Shown in pieces: positions 9,641 to 21,415 of a stretch of 64,000 bases of DNA. The notes under the pieces are model-generated. The model made no database searches and was not told the origin of the DNA. It saw only the letters and a list, made by a program, of their open reading frames with translations. This stretch comes from Diogma glabrata (Eukaryota > Arthropoda > Insecta > Diptera > Cylindrotomidae), in the NCBI GenBank assembly GCA_963693315.1, contig OY856186.1:375826264-375890263 (forward strand), written 5' to 3'. The position numbers were made by a program, and so were the translations under genes. Numbering within the stretch: the first letter of the stretch is position 1; each line of letters begins with the position of its first letter.

Positions 9641-11329
9641 AAAAGACCCAAAACATAAAATCAACCTTTTACCAATTTCCATGCCGTCAACCTTTCAGTT
9701 TCATTAACACGGTTAATATTTAATTATGATTCTTTTAAAAGCTTCATACATGGAATTTTTGTAGCTGACCTGAACAAAGTGTTTATACATGGTGACCTTG
9801 ATATGATTTTTTATTTAATTTTTATCAATCAAATTTAATTGGAAGTTTTTTAATTTTGTTTTGTTTTAAGCTTAACACCTTTTTCTGCCTCATTATAAAC
9901 AAGCCAACGTTAGTTGTATAGTTTTTATGCTTTTTAGGAGTGTAATCGACTTAACCACATTGCAAATACATTGAACTGAGATTTTACATCTTTAATTTTA
10001 ATTAAACTAACTTACTTTTACTCAGATCCCAGTTTTTCGGTTTTCTAATGACAGTAAATAATTTATGAATTGGAGGATTTATTTTTGTAATCAAATAGAT
10101 ACATTTGAAAGGTTAAACTGTGATTGAATATTCATGCAAAAGGGTTTATATATACACGAATGTGACAAGTGTTAATTGTGGCGATTGGTACAAATAAATT
10201 ATTTTTAATTCCTTCTAGTATTCCAAGAACAATCAAACAAAACTTTACAATCCACCTAAACTGTATGCGATTGACCTCAAAAGCTATTTTGAAACAATTG
10301 AACTTTAAATTATGCGTATCGGAACTAAATCACAAAAACCATCAAAAACACTTTACAAAAGAATTAAGCTGTTTTTAATAAAACGAAGCACGAGAATGAG
10401 TCAAGTGTAAATGGTAATAAAATCTTAAAAGATAAATTTAGAATTATGTAGCAATAAACTGTTTTTATAATCAATTCACGATTTTATAACAAAATATCTC
10501 TCAAAAACGTGATCCATATGTTATGTTATTGTTTTCAGTCACACAAGAGTTTTGGTATTTTTGATGTTGTACAAAAGATATGTGATGAATTGATAGACAA
10601 ATATTTTGAAATAATTTATATCTGTGAAATTATCATGGTTTCAAAAAAGCACGTCCTTGTAGACGTATAGTTTCAGAAATTTAAATCTTCAATTTAATTA
10701 AGTTAATATAAAGACTCGTTGGTTTTTAAAATGGCACAGATTATTTACTTGTTATTATTGTTATGTTAAATTTATCGTTTATTTGATTCCAATTGTATTT
10801 TATTTTTATTGTAATACTTTTATAATAACACAAAGCATATGTTAGGAGATAGATAACAAGTTCATCACGTTCGTAAACATTTTGTTTAAAATAAACGTGC
10901 ATTGATTATGTTTTAAGGTTGTTGCTACATACTGTAAACTGATATAACAATTATTGGTTAACATTAATCACACCTACAACGCAAAGTCAAAGCTAATTTA
11001 AAACCATTGTTTTGACACGTTACGAGGTTTTAACCCTTTGTCATATTTTAATAAACTTGTTTCAAAATCAACATTAAGAAAAACAAAGATCTGACATAAC
11101 AGTGAACAACAATATAAGTACATCAATAACTATAAACAATAAACGAGTGGACGATGTCGATAATAAAAGTATATCTTCTTTGTTACGTTTCAAAAAGAAA
11201 CTGAGAAAACGAGGAAGATAGCATTCAACCCATTTGCAAAACGAGTAACACATTCAACTTGCTGCAATATTAAGCCAGATCTCTTAATTTTAACAATATC
11301 AAAACGTAGGAATAATACTTTTAGGTGAG
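9641..11329. other. No feature recognised
   Basis: AT-rich spacer. A 69-codon frame at 10169-10378 has no start ATG and no recognisable similarity. No repeat partners noticed. Confidence 0.45.
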
Positions 11330-11746
11330 CGTATTATACCGTGTCAGGGGTAGAATAGATCTGGGTAACACTGCCTGTCGTAGAAGACGACTGGGCTCTA
11401 AAGACTTCCGGAATAAGTTAACTTCATCAAAAACTGCCAACGACCTCTACAGAGTGTGAATGAGCATGTGGAGGAGTTAGGGCATCCTCTTGTCGTACGA
11501 GAGAGAGATATCTCTTGAGGGAACAAGTTTTTATCAAGGTCAACGATATAGACTGTAGAATCCAGGAGGAAATCACCTCATTAAGATCTTCGGTTATTTC
11601 ATGAGTACGTGCGAAAGGAACAAAATTAATATAAATTCTTCGAATGGTAAATGTAAGACCGGTGGTAAAATAGTTTCACCATTGGATCTCCGGGTATTGG
11701 AGGGGAGTTTGCAAAGAATGAAGAGAGAATATCATGAAAGGAAGAT

Positions 11747-11880
11747 TGAACTTGGAATGTAAGAAGTTTAATGAAGGAGAAAAATTGAAAAATCTTGAAG
11801 TAGAAATGTTGAAGAACAGATTAGATCTTATTTTATTAGGTGAAGTGAGATGGGAAGTACAAGGAGAAGTGAAGTGTGAA
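11747..11880 (+). pseudogene. LINE endonuclease, N-terminal relic
   Basis: After CTTGGAATGT the frame reads WNVRSLMKE (11753-), the first strand of an apurinic-type LINE endonuclease. A frame change leads to LDLILLGEVRWEVQGE (about 11815-11865), matching the D-I-x-G-L-x-E-x-R-W motif that supplies a catalytic glutamate. The rest of the nuclease is too decayed to follow. Confidence 0.7.
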
Positions 11881-12299
11881 TAGAAATTTTGTTTTAGTAA
11901 AGGCAAGAAGCTAACATACACAGTCATGTGATGCTAGCGAAAGGTTGAGAAGGAGAATGAAGAGAGTAAAGAATCATAGTTAAATTAAGAAATGGAATCT
12001 AGAAAAGCAAGAGAAGCTAGAAAAGCTAGAGCAGCATTGGATAAAGAAGAGTTAAGCAGTAAAATGGAAAGAGAAATTAGAGGGACACGAAGAAAATCCA
12101 GAAGATTAGTAGAATATAATGATGACGGGCATATAGAAAGTATGTGATGAAGAAGTAGAATATAAAAAGTGAAACATAATTAGGAAGAAACAGAAGTTTT
12201 AGAAAGATAGAAAAGTATTTGGAGCATCTGTATGAAACTAAGGGCAAACTTGTAAGGAGGGAGTATACAAAGGATACTGGTGGATGAGATATTAGTTGC

Positions 12300-13330
12300 A
12301 ATTCAAGAAATGAAAAATTGAAAGACGACAGGAGTTGATGGGATATCGTTGGAGATGTAGAAGTACTTGGTAGATGCGGGAAAGATCTTGTTGAGAATTC
12401 TTAATAGGAGGTTTACAGGTAAAACGGATGAACACATTGAACAAAGGGTCAAAAGATACTATTGGCGTTGTGAGGACAATTGGAGAGCCGTATATAGAGA
12501 AAAAAACTATAAACATTTGTTTCGTAGAGGTGGAGAAGGCATTTCACTGCGTTATGGGAAAATTTGATGGAAATATTGAAAAATAAAAGAGTGGACTGGC
12601 GAAAGAGAAGGCTGATAAACCATTTATAATCACGTCAGGAAGCGACAATGAGAATCGGATATAAGATGATAGACTAAGTGGAAATCGGAAAAGGATGACA
12701 TAATGCTGTTTGCGGAGACCACATACGATTTTATAGAAATGTTGAATAAATTGGAAAGTATGGAAGAGCCATACAAAATAAATCAGAAAAAAACTAAGGT
12801 CGTGAAAGATGGATAAGAGAAAGAAGTAATAGAGGTGTATGTGAAAGTAGACAAACTGGAACAAGTAAAGAAGTATAGGTACCTGAGCTCGGTTATAACA
12901 GAGGCGTGAAGGAGTATGGAAGAGATTAAGACAAGGGCAGGAATAGCAAAGCAAGTCTATAGAAAGGTAAGCAGGTTATTGGAAAGTAAGCTGGATTTAT
13001 TTTTAATGAAAAGAATTGTGGAGACGATAAAAATGTGGATGTGGAAAAAAAAATTGAATATAAACAGGGTTAGAAATAAAAAGGTGTTGTTAAGAGATAG
13101 AGAAAAGAAAACGATAATGGAACTAATAAAAAAAGGAACAAAAGCTCGTTTGGTCATGTACTAAGAAGAAAATGTTTAATGAGAATTGTGATAGAGGGAA
13201 TGTAGAAGGAAAGGGTAAAAGAGGTAGAAGAAGGACAAAAATGATCAATGATCTAATAAATGACTCAAGTTACAAAGGTTTAAAAAGAAGGGCCGATGAT
13301 AAGGAGAAGAGACAAAGGCAAAAAAAGGGG
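12300..13330 (+). pseudogene. LINE reverse transcriptase relic
   Basis: Pieces in several frames follow an RT of the RTE/L2-like kind. They are: a G-V-D-G-I-type segment (about 12330); KTDEHIEQRVKRYYWRCEDN (12423-); VEVEKAFHCV (about 12528, palm motif A); DDIMLFAE (about 12693, the YADD box with Tyr-Ala changed); YRYLSSVIT (about 12875); and then EIKTRAGIAKQVYRK followed by LKKR-like LMKRIVETIKMW and NRVRNKKVLLRDRE. The C-terminal GKRGRRRTKM and LKRRADD segments (13210-13310) complete the known tail. Stops interrupt all frames, so it is inactive. Confidence 0.75.
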
Positions 13331-13435
13331 AAATAAAAACATCCTTACCAGCCAAAAGTTATCATGAGCTTGGGTTTGCTGAACATACATAAAAAGGTAT
13401 AATTTTGTTGTAAATGAGACCAGAGGAATGAAGGG

Positions 13436-13500
13436 TATAAGATAAATCAGGACAGGTTGAATGCGGTATAAGATAAATCAGGACCGTGTTAAACCGCAAA
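13436..13500 (+). repeat. 35-bp tandem pair
   Basis: GTATAAGATAAATCAGGAC occurs twice, 35 bp apart. No further copies seen. Confidence 0.6.
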
Positions 13501-13544
13501 TTTTTGACATATTCTAAAAACTGTTTGATGTTTAATGGAATGAA

Positions 13545-13615
13545 AAAATGGCCGAGCGGTAGGATTCTTTGCTTTGAAAAACGTTTGCTGGCAAATTTTA
13601 GGTCACCAAAAATCT
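13545..13615 (+). tRNA. tRNA-Ser/Leu-like relic or SINE head
   Basis: TGGCCGAGCGGT (13549-13560) is exactly the A-box and D-arm sequence of class II tRNAs (Ser/Leu). The expected B box is degenerate (AGGTCACC near 13600) and no acceptor stem closes, so this is not a functional tRNA. A tRNA-derived SINE relic or a decayed tRNA pseudogene fits best. Confidence 0.4.
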
Positions 13616-13699
13616 GCATGATGTTAGAAGGAATGGGGAATGTATATTTGTATTTGACGGATGCTGGTAGGATTCGGCACTTTTTTTAATAATTTGCAC

Positions 13700-14250
13700 T
13701 CTTCTTTTTGATGGGCGAATATCAGAGAATTTAAGATTTCGTGAGAATTCGTGAGCATTGATGATTCTGTAATCGGAAAGTCCTTGGGATAGTTATTGTT
13801 TTCTGTGTTCTGTCAAGATTCGGCTGTTGAAATTAGAAAATCGTAAATGTAGATGTACACAAAATCCAATCCTAGACACACTTTATTCATGAATCGTTGA
13901 ATAGATTGTACTGTGTTCCTCAAACCAGTCGTCGCAATCTTATGAATGTTTTCTTCAGTTGCAAATGTGGAATGACATGTGCATATTAGATCGATCTTCG
14001 AGAATACTTTGCAGTCATGTGGATGGTTGGAAAAGCTTTGGATGTGGGGAATCGGATAATGCTCAGATGCGGCAATTAATGTACAAAAATCCCCCATAGT
14101 CGCCAATCATTTTTAGTATTCTTTTTTTAGTTACCATATTGGGTGATGAGGCTTGAGACAACGACGGACAATAAATTTTGAGGCTGACGATATCAAATTT
14201 GTGGCTTTGTGGCTTAACGGCATAACATAGTCAAGTTGTCGTGGTCTTGA
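13700..14250 (-). pseudogene. Gypsy-type reverse transcriptase relic
   Basis: The minus-strand frame 14106-13813 reads as the RT core of a Ty3/gypsy retrotransposon. MGDFCTLIAA matches the GDYRALN motif, then YPIPHIQSFS, then KVFSKIDLICTCH (palm motif A, usually FSKIDLxxAYHQ). After these come GLRNTVQSIQRFMNKV (usually FGLRNAAQTFQRFMDEV) and FVYIYIYDFLIS (the catalytic YLDD-type box, here with one Asp replaced). About 15 residues between ATT and GLRN are deleted. Upstream, stop-interrupted sequence (KPHHPIW, KKEY) matches the SPLHMVPKK region. No LTRs or other pol domains are identifiable nearby. It is inactive. Confidence 0.8.
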
Positions 14251-14404
14251 GAATGGTAATTAGTCTTGTTTTTAAAGCGTATAGAACTACAATCGACCGA
14301 GAAAACGTCGACGAACAATGATCGCTCATTTGAGAGTGTGAAGAGAGTAACTTCATACATTGCTCTTCACTCAAAAAATGTCATTCCACTAAAACTTTCT
14401 TTAT

Positions 14405-14935
14405 ATTCCCTGGGCTCACGCCGATTTCATTTGATGATTACCACATATTTTATATTTCGTGAGGCGCCTGTCCTTGGCGAGCCCAAAAATTTTGGTTCTG
14501 AAAGCTCCGAAAAATGCCGATTGCCCACGATCTTGTAAATTTGCTACCACAATTTTTTTTTAACTATGGTGGAAATTTGTTTGAGAACATGAGGGTAACC
14601 TTGTCCGATAAAAATGTATCTGCTATTGTCGAATCCGACAATTGACATTTTGGTATGTTTGGGTTGTCGGACTCGAGAATAGCTGACAAATTTTTGTCGG
14701 ACAAGGTTACCCTAGTCTAGTGTTCTAAAACAAATTTGCAGCGCCCATAGTTAAAAAAAATAAATTTACAAGATCCTGGGCCAACGGCACTTTTCGAAGT
14801 TTGCCGAACAAAAAAGCGGCCAAATTGAAGAAAATGGCAGAACAAAAGTTTTCGGACTCATCAAGAACATGCGCCTCACGAAATATAAAATATGTGGTAA
14901 TCATCAAATGAAATCGGCGTGGGCCCAGGGACTAT
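14405..14935. mobile_element. Foldback element, about 530 bp
   Basis: Left half (CCCTGGGCTCACGCCG, ACCACATATTTTATATTTCG, GGGTAACCTTGTCCGA) and right half (TCGGACAAGGTTACCC, CGAAATATAAAATATGTGGT, CGGCGTGGGCCCAGGG) are reverse complements almost to the centre near 14640. The whole element could fold into one long hairpin. Open frames on each strand (MITTYFIFREA) are the same sequence read from the two arms and are not genes. Confidence 0.8.
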
Positions 14936-15079
14936 TAATAAGTGAGTTGAATAACAACTTTTCAATCTTCATTATTTTTATACTGACGATGTTAATAATT
15001 CTACTCAAAACTTTACTGACATCATTCAATTCGGTATCAATGAATTCATTCTATTCTCAATAATGAAATCCTAACAAAA

Positions 15080-17000
15080 ATATTTGTTTTCCTAGGCAGC
15101 CCAATTGACTTTTAGAAACAAATGCAGAATATTTAATATTTGGAAACATAACAAAATTCTTGTAAATCGATCCAAATTTTTAAAAGCTAATATAATATCA
15201 ATCCAAACAATTGAAAAGCGGCAAAACTTTCAACTATGTCAATTTCTGACAAAAGATTTTACAGTCCCCAATTCTTTTAACTCTGGTACTAAATCTATTT
15301 TCCCCCTATTATTGACGATGATTTAATCATCAATGACCTTGCAAGAAAACTACTTTGTTTGCAGAACGCTTTACCCCAATTTCGAAGTTTTGGAAACTCC
15401 TAAAGAAATGCCCCAAATTCAGTGTTCGAGCATTAATTTGAAAGAAATGCATTTAAAAAACAAAATTGTAGTAACACCTTTAAGGGGGTTTAACAACAAC
15501 AAAACCTCCGACAACATTCCTCTTGTTATTCTAAAAACATTTTCAAAAGAACTCCGCACCCACTCTAACCAACATTTTTTACAATTTTTATAATTTGGTA
15601 TTTTTCCTTCGACCTGGAAGTTGGTAAATGTCCAGCTTGTCCCAAAAAAGGAACGGAATGTGATATTTCAAATATGTGATGTGATTTCAATATGTGAATT
15701 GATGCAGTGATCACATATTTTAGATAGTACTGCGAGTAAGTTTATATTGATCTATAATATACGCTTACTCGCAGTACTATCTAAAATATATGATCACTGC
15801 ATCAATTCACATATATCCAAATTTTTGGAAGAGACCTGTTGGTGTTGCGTTTTACAGTAAAAATTTAATAAAAATTAATAAATTGTACAGCGCAAGTGGC
15901 AAACTCGTCCGTTACCAACTTTTTCAGTACCGATATTTTTTTCTTTACTTTTCTTCTGAGTTAGATCATTGCGATCATAAAAATAAAATAATTTAAAATA
16001 AAATATAAGCATTGAGCTTCCAAACAACAGAAAAAAATAATAATAGCCTTTTGTATTAAATTAAAACAGTTTTTATAAGAAACAGAACCATAAAGTATAT
16101 GATGGTTTCAGAAACAAAAGATCAACAACCAATCTACGGAACCATGTAGTCTGTCGTTGGAACAGCGTATTTTATAAAGATGGTGAAACGTATTTTATCT
16201 CATTAGACATCTCAAAATCATTTGATCGAATCGAGCATACGAACTTGATCAACAAGCGTCGTTGCGTACGATTTTCATCCTGTTTTCTTGATGTTGATTT
16301 AAAATTTTCTAACTAACCGATACATTTCGGTCTCTATAGATGTCTTTTCTTCTTGGTTTAGTTTAACTAACGTTGGTAACCAAATTTTTAATTTATACTA
16401 ACGAACTATTGAAAATCACCAGGTTTGTTAAAAAAGATGTTTAACTACAAACATCCTTTCCTTCCCACCTTTCAACAAAATTTTTTTTTATTAGAATCGG
16501 TCAACCTGTTCGAGCACAATTTAACTTTCAACTTTTCGTGTTTCCAAATTTCTTAACAAATTTTGACCCACCCTGTGTCAAAGCTAGTGAAAAAATAAAA
16601 AAAAAGTATCAAATATTTCAAAAAATGATTATCAAGGTTTCAAGAAAATCGGAAATTGTCGGTTTAAAATTTTTTATTTTATCGGCGTTTGGATTCAATT
16701 TTGTATCCTGTAAGGAGTACACCTGTAAAGCTTAGAGCACTGCATCTGTATTCAACCTAGTTTTATTGGATTGTGTTTAAAAGCGTACTATATGAACTGT
16801 GGTTGATCGAAATTTAACATTAAATCTCGGCGGATGTAATCAGATCCACCATGCCTCATTATTCCACGGTTTACTCGTCGATCCGTTTATGCAAACAGCC
16901 AAACTGTCGAGATCACTCACTGTCATAGTAACAAAATACAAGAGGACTTTTTTGTCTGTACATCGTACAAACGGAATGCTTTGCCCGTATTAGTAGTATA
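15080..17000 (+). mobile_element. Decayed Jockey-like LINE
   Basis: Plus-strand non-LTR element. Segments in order: a basic linker region (15105-15326, ending KSIFPLLLTMI); the RT entry region with KTSDNIPLVILKTFSKEL and FFPSTWKLVNVQLVPKKG (15490-15650, matching SGPDxIPxxxLK and FPxxWKxAxVxPIPKKG); palm motif A as ISLDISKSFDRIEH (about 16197-16240); and a tail resembling the Jockey C-terminus near 16900-16990 (TFFVCTSYKRNALPV). A hairpin (15690-15817) and AT-rich DNA interrupt it. The YADD region was not found. It is inactive and heavily eroded. Confidence 0.7.
15690..15817. mobile_element. Small hairpin element inside the LINE
   Basis: Arms of about 52 bp, almost perfect. ATGTGAATTGATGCAGTGAT (about 15696) through TACTGCGAGTAAG is mirrored by CTTACTCGCAGTA through ATCACTGCATCAATTCACAT (about 15793), with a loop of about 20 bp. 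It directly follows the VPKKG codons, so it inserted into the LINE reading frame. The low divergence of the arms indicates it is younger than the LINE. Confidence 0.8.
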
Positions 17001-17217
17001 CAGAGCAGTGTTTATCAGCCGATAGTCCGCAGACAATATTTAGTGGTCTGCGAATTTCTTTATATTTATTACAAGTGACAGTTTTATTTTATTCGAGCGC
17101 TTTTTTCACTTCTCAAATGTGAATACACAAATTAAAATTTGTGTCTACGATAAAATATAAAAGTTCTATTTTCAAGCATGCAGTGTAAAATCGTTTTAAA
17201 ATAACAAATTGTTGTAG

Positions 17218-17657
17218 CTATATAGACTAAGAGCCCGCGACGGCCAGACCTTCGTTATTTTATAAAAGCTGAAAGTTTCTCTGCGCATACCCCCTATTGA
17301 GGTAGGAACGATTAGCGACATATGAAGTTTGGATCATGGTGGCTATTATCATGGTGGCCAAATATTATCAATTTGTTAAAGTTTAAGGGTGTCTGGCAGG
17401 GGGTTACCACGATAGTAAGTGTCTGGCAGTTGGTGACGTGACTTCTAATACTATCCCGAAGAATATATAAAAAATTACCTTTTATACTTTCACGAAACTT
17501 TGGAGGCCTCTTTGTTACCTGCTTTCTGCCAAAGCCACTATGATCCAAACTTCATATGTCGCTAATCGTTCCTACCTGAGTAGGGGTATGCGCAGAAAAA
17601 CTTTCAGATTTTATAAAATTACGAAGGTCTGGCCGTCGCGGGCTCTCGGTCTAATAG
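17218..17657. mobile_element. Foldback element, about 440 bp
   Basis: GAGCCCGCGACGGCCAGACC (17231-) is mirrored by GGTCTGGCCGTCGCGGGCTC (17627-17646), and the match continues inward through CTTTCAGATTTTATAAAAT-type and TCATATGTCGCTAATCGTTC sequence. Arms are about 110-120 bp with a 200-bp unique centre. The ends are markedly GC-rich for this window. No transposase; a non-autonomous terminal-inverted-repeat element is likely. Confidence 0.8.
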
Positions 17658-18828
17658 TATTTTCATGTAATTTTATAAAGTTTTTGAGTCAAAGCAACCA
17701 TGAAGCAATAGCATATGAATTTTTAATGTTATATGTTGTCGATTTCTAATTTAATGATTTATAATAAATATTCTTTATATATATATTTACTATCGTATAA
17801 AAAATTGCATTTCCTACGCGATATGAAAACGTTTTACGTTTGCGTGAACAAATTTTCAATCCCGCAAAATTTTATTTCACTCATTTGAAGTCGATTTTAT
17901 TATTTTATTTCATTCTATATGCAGAAAACGAAAATCAGATATGTTTCGTCATCGCCGCTTTGGCTAAGTTGTGTAAGACACACAGAATTTGAACAATGTG
18001 TCTCTGATGAATGTAGTTCGAATTCTGACACGAAACACAACAAAATTTTTTCTAAAGGAATTTTAGAGAAAATGAAAAGTTATTTCGAATTGCAAAATTC
18101 AAGTGATTTCCAATATGTACTTAAGCTTAATTGTTCACAAAAATCAATCGGAAATTAAAAATTCCCCTAATGTTGCCTATATTTCCTAACCAAAAATATA
18201 ACAACATATTGACTTTACGTCAGATATTAAGTTTCGCATTGATTGGCAACAATCAATAATGACTTTACACTCGTGACTTAGGATGTTGATTAGAATGTTG
18301 ACTTAGATGTTGACGAAATATTCTCTCATCCTATGAATTCACACATCGTAATATCTAGAAATTTAATACAAAAAATACCAAAGAAAATCAGAACTTTTTC
18401 GTCATCCTTTTTATTTATTTTAATAAGAATACTTGCATAATTGGACATACTATTCAGAAAAATAATCTTTTTTTATTTTTAATGCGAAGGAAATCATCAA
18501 ATTTGAAGCAAAAATTAAATGTGTGAGTATTTGAAAAAAAAAAAAAACTTAGCCTTCCAGCAACATTTGTAGTTGCTAGTTTTATTTTTGTTTTTCATGC
18601 AACCGTAATTGCGTTATTAGTCTTAATGTTATCCTGTGCGATTGCTGCGGAACACAATATTAGTATTTTATTGGGTCAGTGTTGAATGATATATATGATT
18701 TTTCGATTAAAAGTTTGAAAATTTGCAAAAGAAGAAACTTCATGAAACACGAACCCAATACAACGTTTTATCCTTCCGACAGAGTAATAATTTAAATTAA
18801 ATTATTTTAAAATTCATTGCTAAAACAA
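17658..18828. other. No supported gene
   Basis: Contains a 79-codon ATG frame at 17919-18158 (starting MQKTKIRYVSSSPLWLS, with several Cys and Ser) that I do not recognise. Its length is within chance expectation and there is no splice or promoter support. The remainder is AT-rich spacer. Confidence 0.4.
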
Positions 18829-19652
18829 GTAAAACGAATAAAAAAACAATGAATTTTATTTTATGTTTTGTACCTACCATTAATTCAAACAATTAAATAA
18901 ATTTTATTTAATTTCGATACCTATTTAATTGTATGATATTTTAAAATAAAAGACATCAAAATTTTATACTAATGAGAATTGAAAACCAAAGAACAATCAT
19001 AAAAAATACTAATGTTATTCACAATGGAAATTAATTTCAATTTAATCAGTAGCGTTTGCCTTTTTCAATACTCGAGAGAGGGACATGCGCATTAGTTTAA
19101 ATTTATTGTTTTTTATTGTTTTATAAAATATAATCAAAAAAATTTACTTCAGAGTTCAATACAATCAAATAAATTGTTTTATTGTGTTTTGCAGTATTCA
19201 TGCAACAGAATGAAAGTAACAGCTGTTTATTTTATTCTATTAAAACTAATAACGCACACAATAATGGTTCTAAAAATAAACCTATATTTACAGTTGCCGG
19301 AAGAATAAAACAATTTCTTTCATTCTATTGAACTCTGAAGTAAATTTTTTTGATTGTATTTTATCAAACAATAAAAAAACAATAAATTCAAACTAGTGAG
19401 TATGTCCCTCTATCGAATATTGAAAAAGGCAAACGCTACTGATTAAATTGAAATTAATTTCAATTGTGAAGAGAATCGTGAGAATTTCATTAGTATTAGT
19501 AGTTAGTACTTTGGTGTCTTTCATTATAGGTCATTTCATTTTCAAAATTCCGTACAATGAAATAGGCATCGAAATTGAATAAAATTTATTTAATTATTTG
19601 GAATTACTAGTACAAAAAAATAAAATAAAATTCATTGGTTTATTGGTTTTAC
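18829..19652. mobile_element. Long foldback element, about 825 bp
   Basis: Arms of about 360 bp (18829-19185 and 19300-19652) are reverse complements. Shared blocks include AGTAGCGTTTGCCTTTTTCAA with its mirror at about 19420, CTTCAGAGTTCAATA with its mirror at about 19330, and the ATGAATTTTATTTTAT end. The centre (about 115 bp) carries no coding potential. Arm identity is high but not complete. Confidence 0.75.
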
Positions 19653-20634
19653 CTTCCTACCTCAGAACACATTTTGTTGTGGGATCTAAGTGTTAAAAAG
19701 TACACAACACATAATGTGCCACATATTGTAATTCCTATTGCGCATCACACTTTATTAAAAATGAAAATATGGGCTTGGAGATTAAGTGGTTTGCCTACAG
19801 AACAACTGTGATTGTATTATCAATGGTTAAGACAGCAATACAAGACAAAACTCGATGAGAACGAATATAATAACTATCTAGTAACTTGTGTAAAAGTTTA
19901 AACTTTTTAATTTTTTTGTTTGTCGGAATTGTTGGCATGTATCGGATATACAGTTTACAAAAAACAATAAATTATTATTATTAATTATGATTTGTTTTTT
20001 ATTCAACAAAAATGATTTTTACAAATGGATTAAAATACGGCTTATGTCATAGAAAGTATAATGATGCTGTAGCTGTCGGCTTTGTAAAATTTGACATCTT
20101 ATGAATTTACACATTTCTTCTTTTTTCTATTAATATTGAAAAATGATCTTTCTTGAATATGAGATTATAAATGCACATTCAGAATTATTTATTATTAATT
20201 GATTTAAGCTACAAAATCAACGTTTTATATTCTATAAATTGAATGGAAAGTAAACTCACATATTTGTAAGCCAACACTTACATTTTGACATACATGTAAA
20301 ATGTGCACAAAAGATTAAAAAACTGACTGATTTTTAATTAATTACAACTTTGACTTCTGATTCTAAGAATATATTCTCTTAAATTGATTTTAAATACCAA
20401 TCTCAAACTACTTAAAACTGAAACTGAAAACTTAAATCTGTGAAATAGCTGTGTTTTTTGGTATCTTCCAATTATTGTAGCATCGCAAATTAAAATTTCA
20501 GAATGTTTAAATTAAAATCATTAAAATTATTCTGGGTTTCACATCAGCAACTATTATATACATTTTTTTATATTTAAAATAATCAAAACATATCATATAA
20601 AAATTTGCGTCTATCAATATAATATATAATCCGT
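19653..20634. other. Spacer with a short dispersed motif
   Basis: AT-rich. At 19722-19765 a block containing CACATATTGTAATTCCTATT and a TTTATTAAAA end recurs at 35055-35098 and in weaker form at about 42030-42062. No genes recognised. Confidence 0.4.
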
Positions 20635-21415
20635 TTGCAAATCACTATCAGATTACCATCGATGTTTAATCATACATAAGCTATGCTTCTTTGTATAGAA
20701 TTTATGCGATTTCCGTCTCGTAATTGTGAGCTTAAAATCGATATAATCGATGTTATCAAGTATCAAGTTACAACTATTAAGTCTTCACTTAATTTTAGAA
20801 ACATGTATTGCATACAATTCTAAACCAACAACATATTTGGTGAAGATGATAAAAGTTGTAACATCATGATGTGTTAAATTTCAATACATATAATTTTGAT
20901 ATTCAAATGCAATTGTTTCAGGTTATACTATCTTTTTTACGTTATTTTTAATTTCATAAAAATTATGTTCAACAAAAAAAACATTGATCAAAGCAAACGA
21001 CCGTTTAAAACGATAGGTAAATAAAAAACAAATTAAGTGTACACAACAACTTCCCAAATTTTCATGATGATTAATGTATTAATGCATAAAGAACAAACAG
21101 ATATACTTTCAATTTTATATATATTCAATATTTATTTAGCATGATGACTCGAATGCAAATTGCAAAAGACAGTAGCAATATAACTTTAAAAAACTGCGTT
21201 ATAGATCAATATTTTAAAATTTGTAAAAAGAAATTTTTATTATTTTTATGAATTCATGAATAAAAAAAAAATAATTTTAATGGTATTTAATAAAAATTAA
21301 AAAAAAATAATAAAAAAATATGTACCACACCTGGAATTGAACTCACAGAATATCAGTCGAGCGCGATATCCACATCGCAATTTGAAACGATAAGAAATGA
21401 TAGATGTATTTCATA
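20635..21415 (-). repeat. tRNA-headed dispersed repeat, minus copy
   Basis: Reverse complement of 7880-8720 over nearly its whole length. The tRNA-like head lies at 21322-21382 on the minus strand, with A-box-like GTGGATATCGCGCTCGA and B box GTTCAATTC. Substitutions and small indels are spread evenly, so this is an older paralogue and not a recent inversion. A trailing part carries the AAACATGTATTGCATACAATTC-type end ahead of 20830. Confidence 0.6.

Larger units (their letters stand above)
11330..13340 (+). mobile_element. Decayed RTE/L2-like LINE
   Basis: A plus-strand non-LTR retrotransposon with many stops and frameshifts, richer in G and A than its surroundings. Order: a leader with GCCTGTCGTAGAAGACGACT (11370-11390), an APE-type endonuclease start (WNVRSL), RT pieces, and the conserved 3' thumb region ending in a KRGRRRT-type segment. 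This is the layout of insect LINEs annotated as endonuclease-reverse transcriptase. No target duplication or poly-A tail could be picked out. Confidence 0.75.

Noticed and set aside
12544..12954. 136-codon minus-strand frame, hydrophobic
   Set aside because: Antisense to the LINE reverse transcriptase relic, whose plus-strand motifs are recognisable.
13545..13615. Functional tRNA-Ser or tRNA-Leu gene
   Set aside because: Only the A box is intact; the B box and the acceptor stem are missing.
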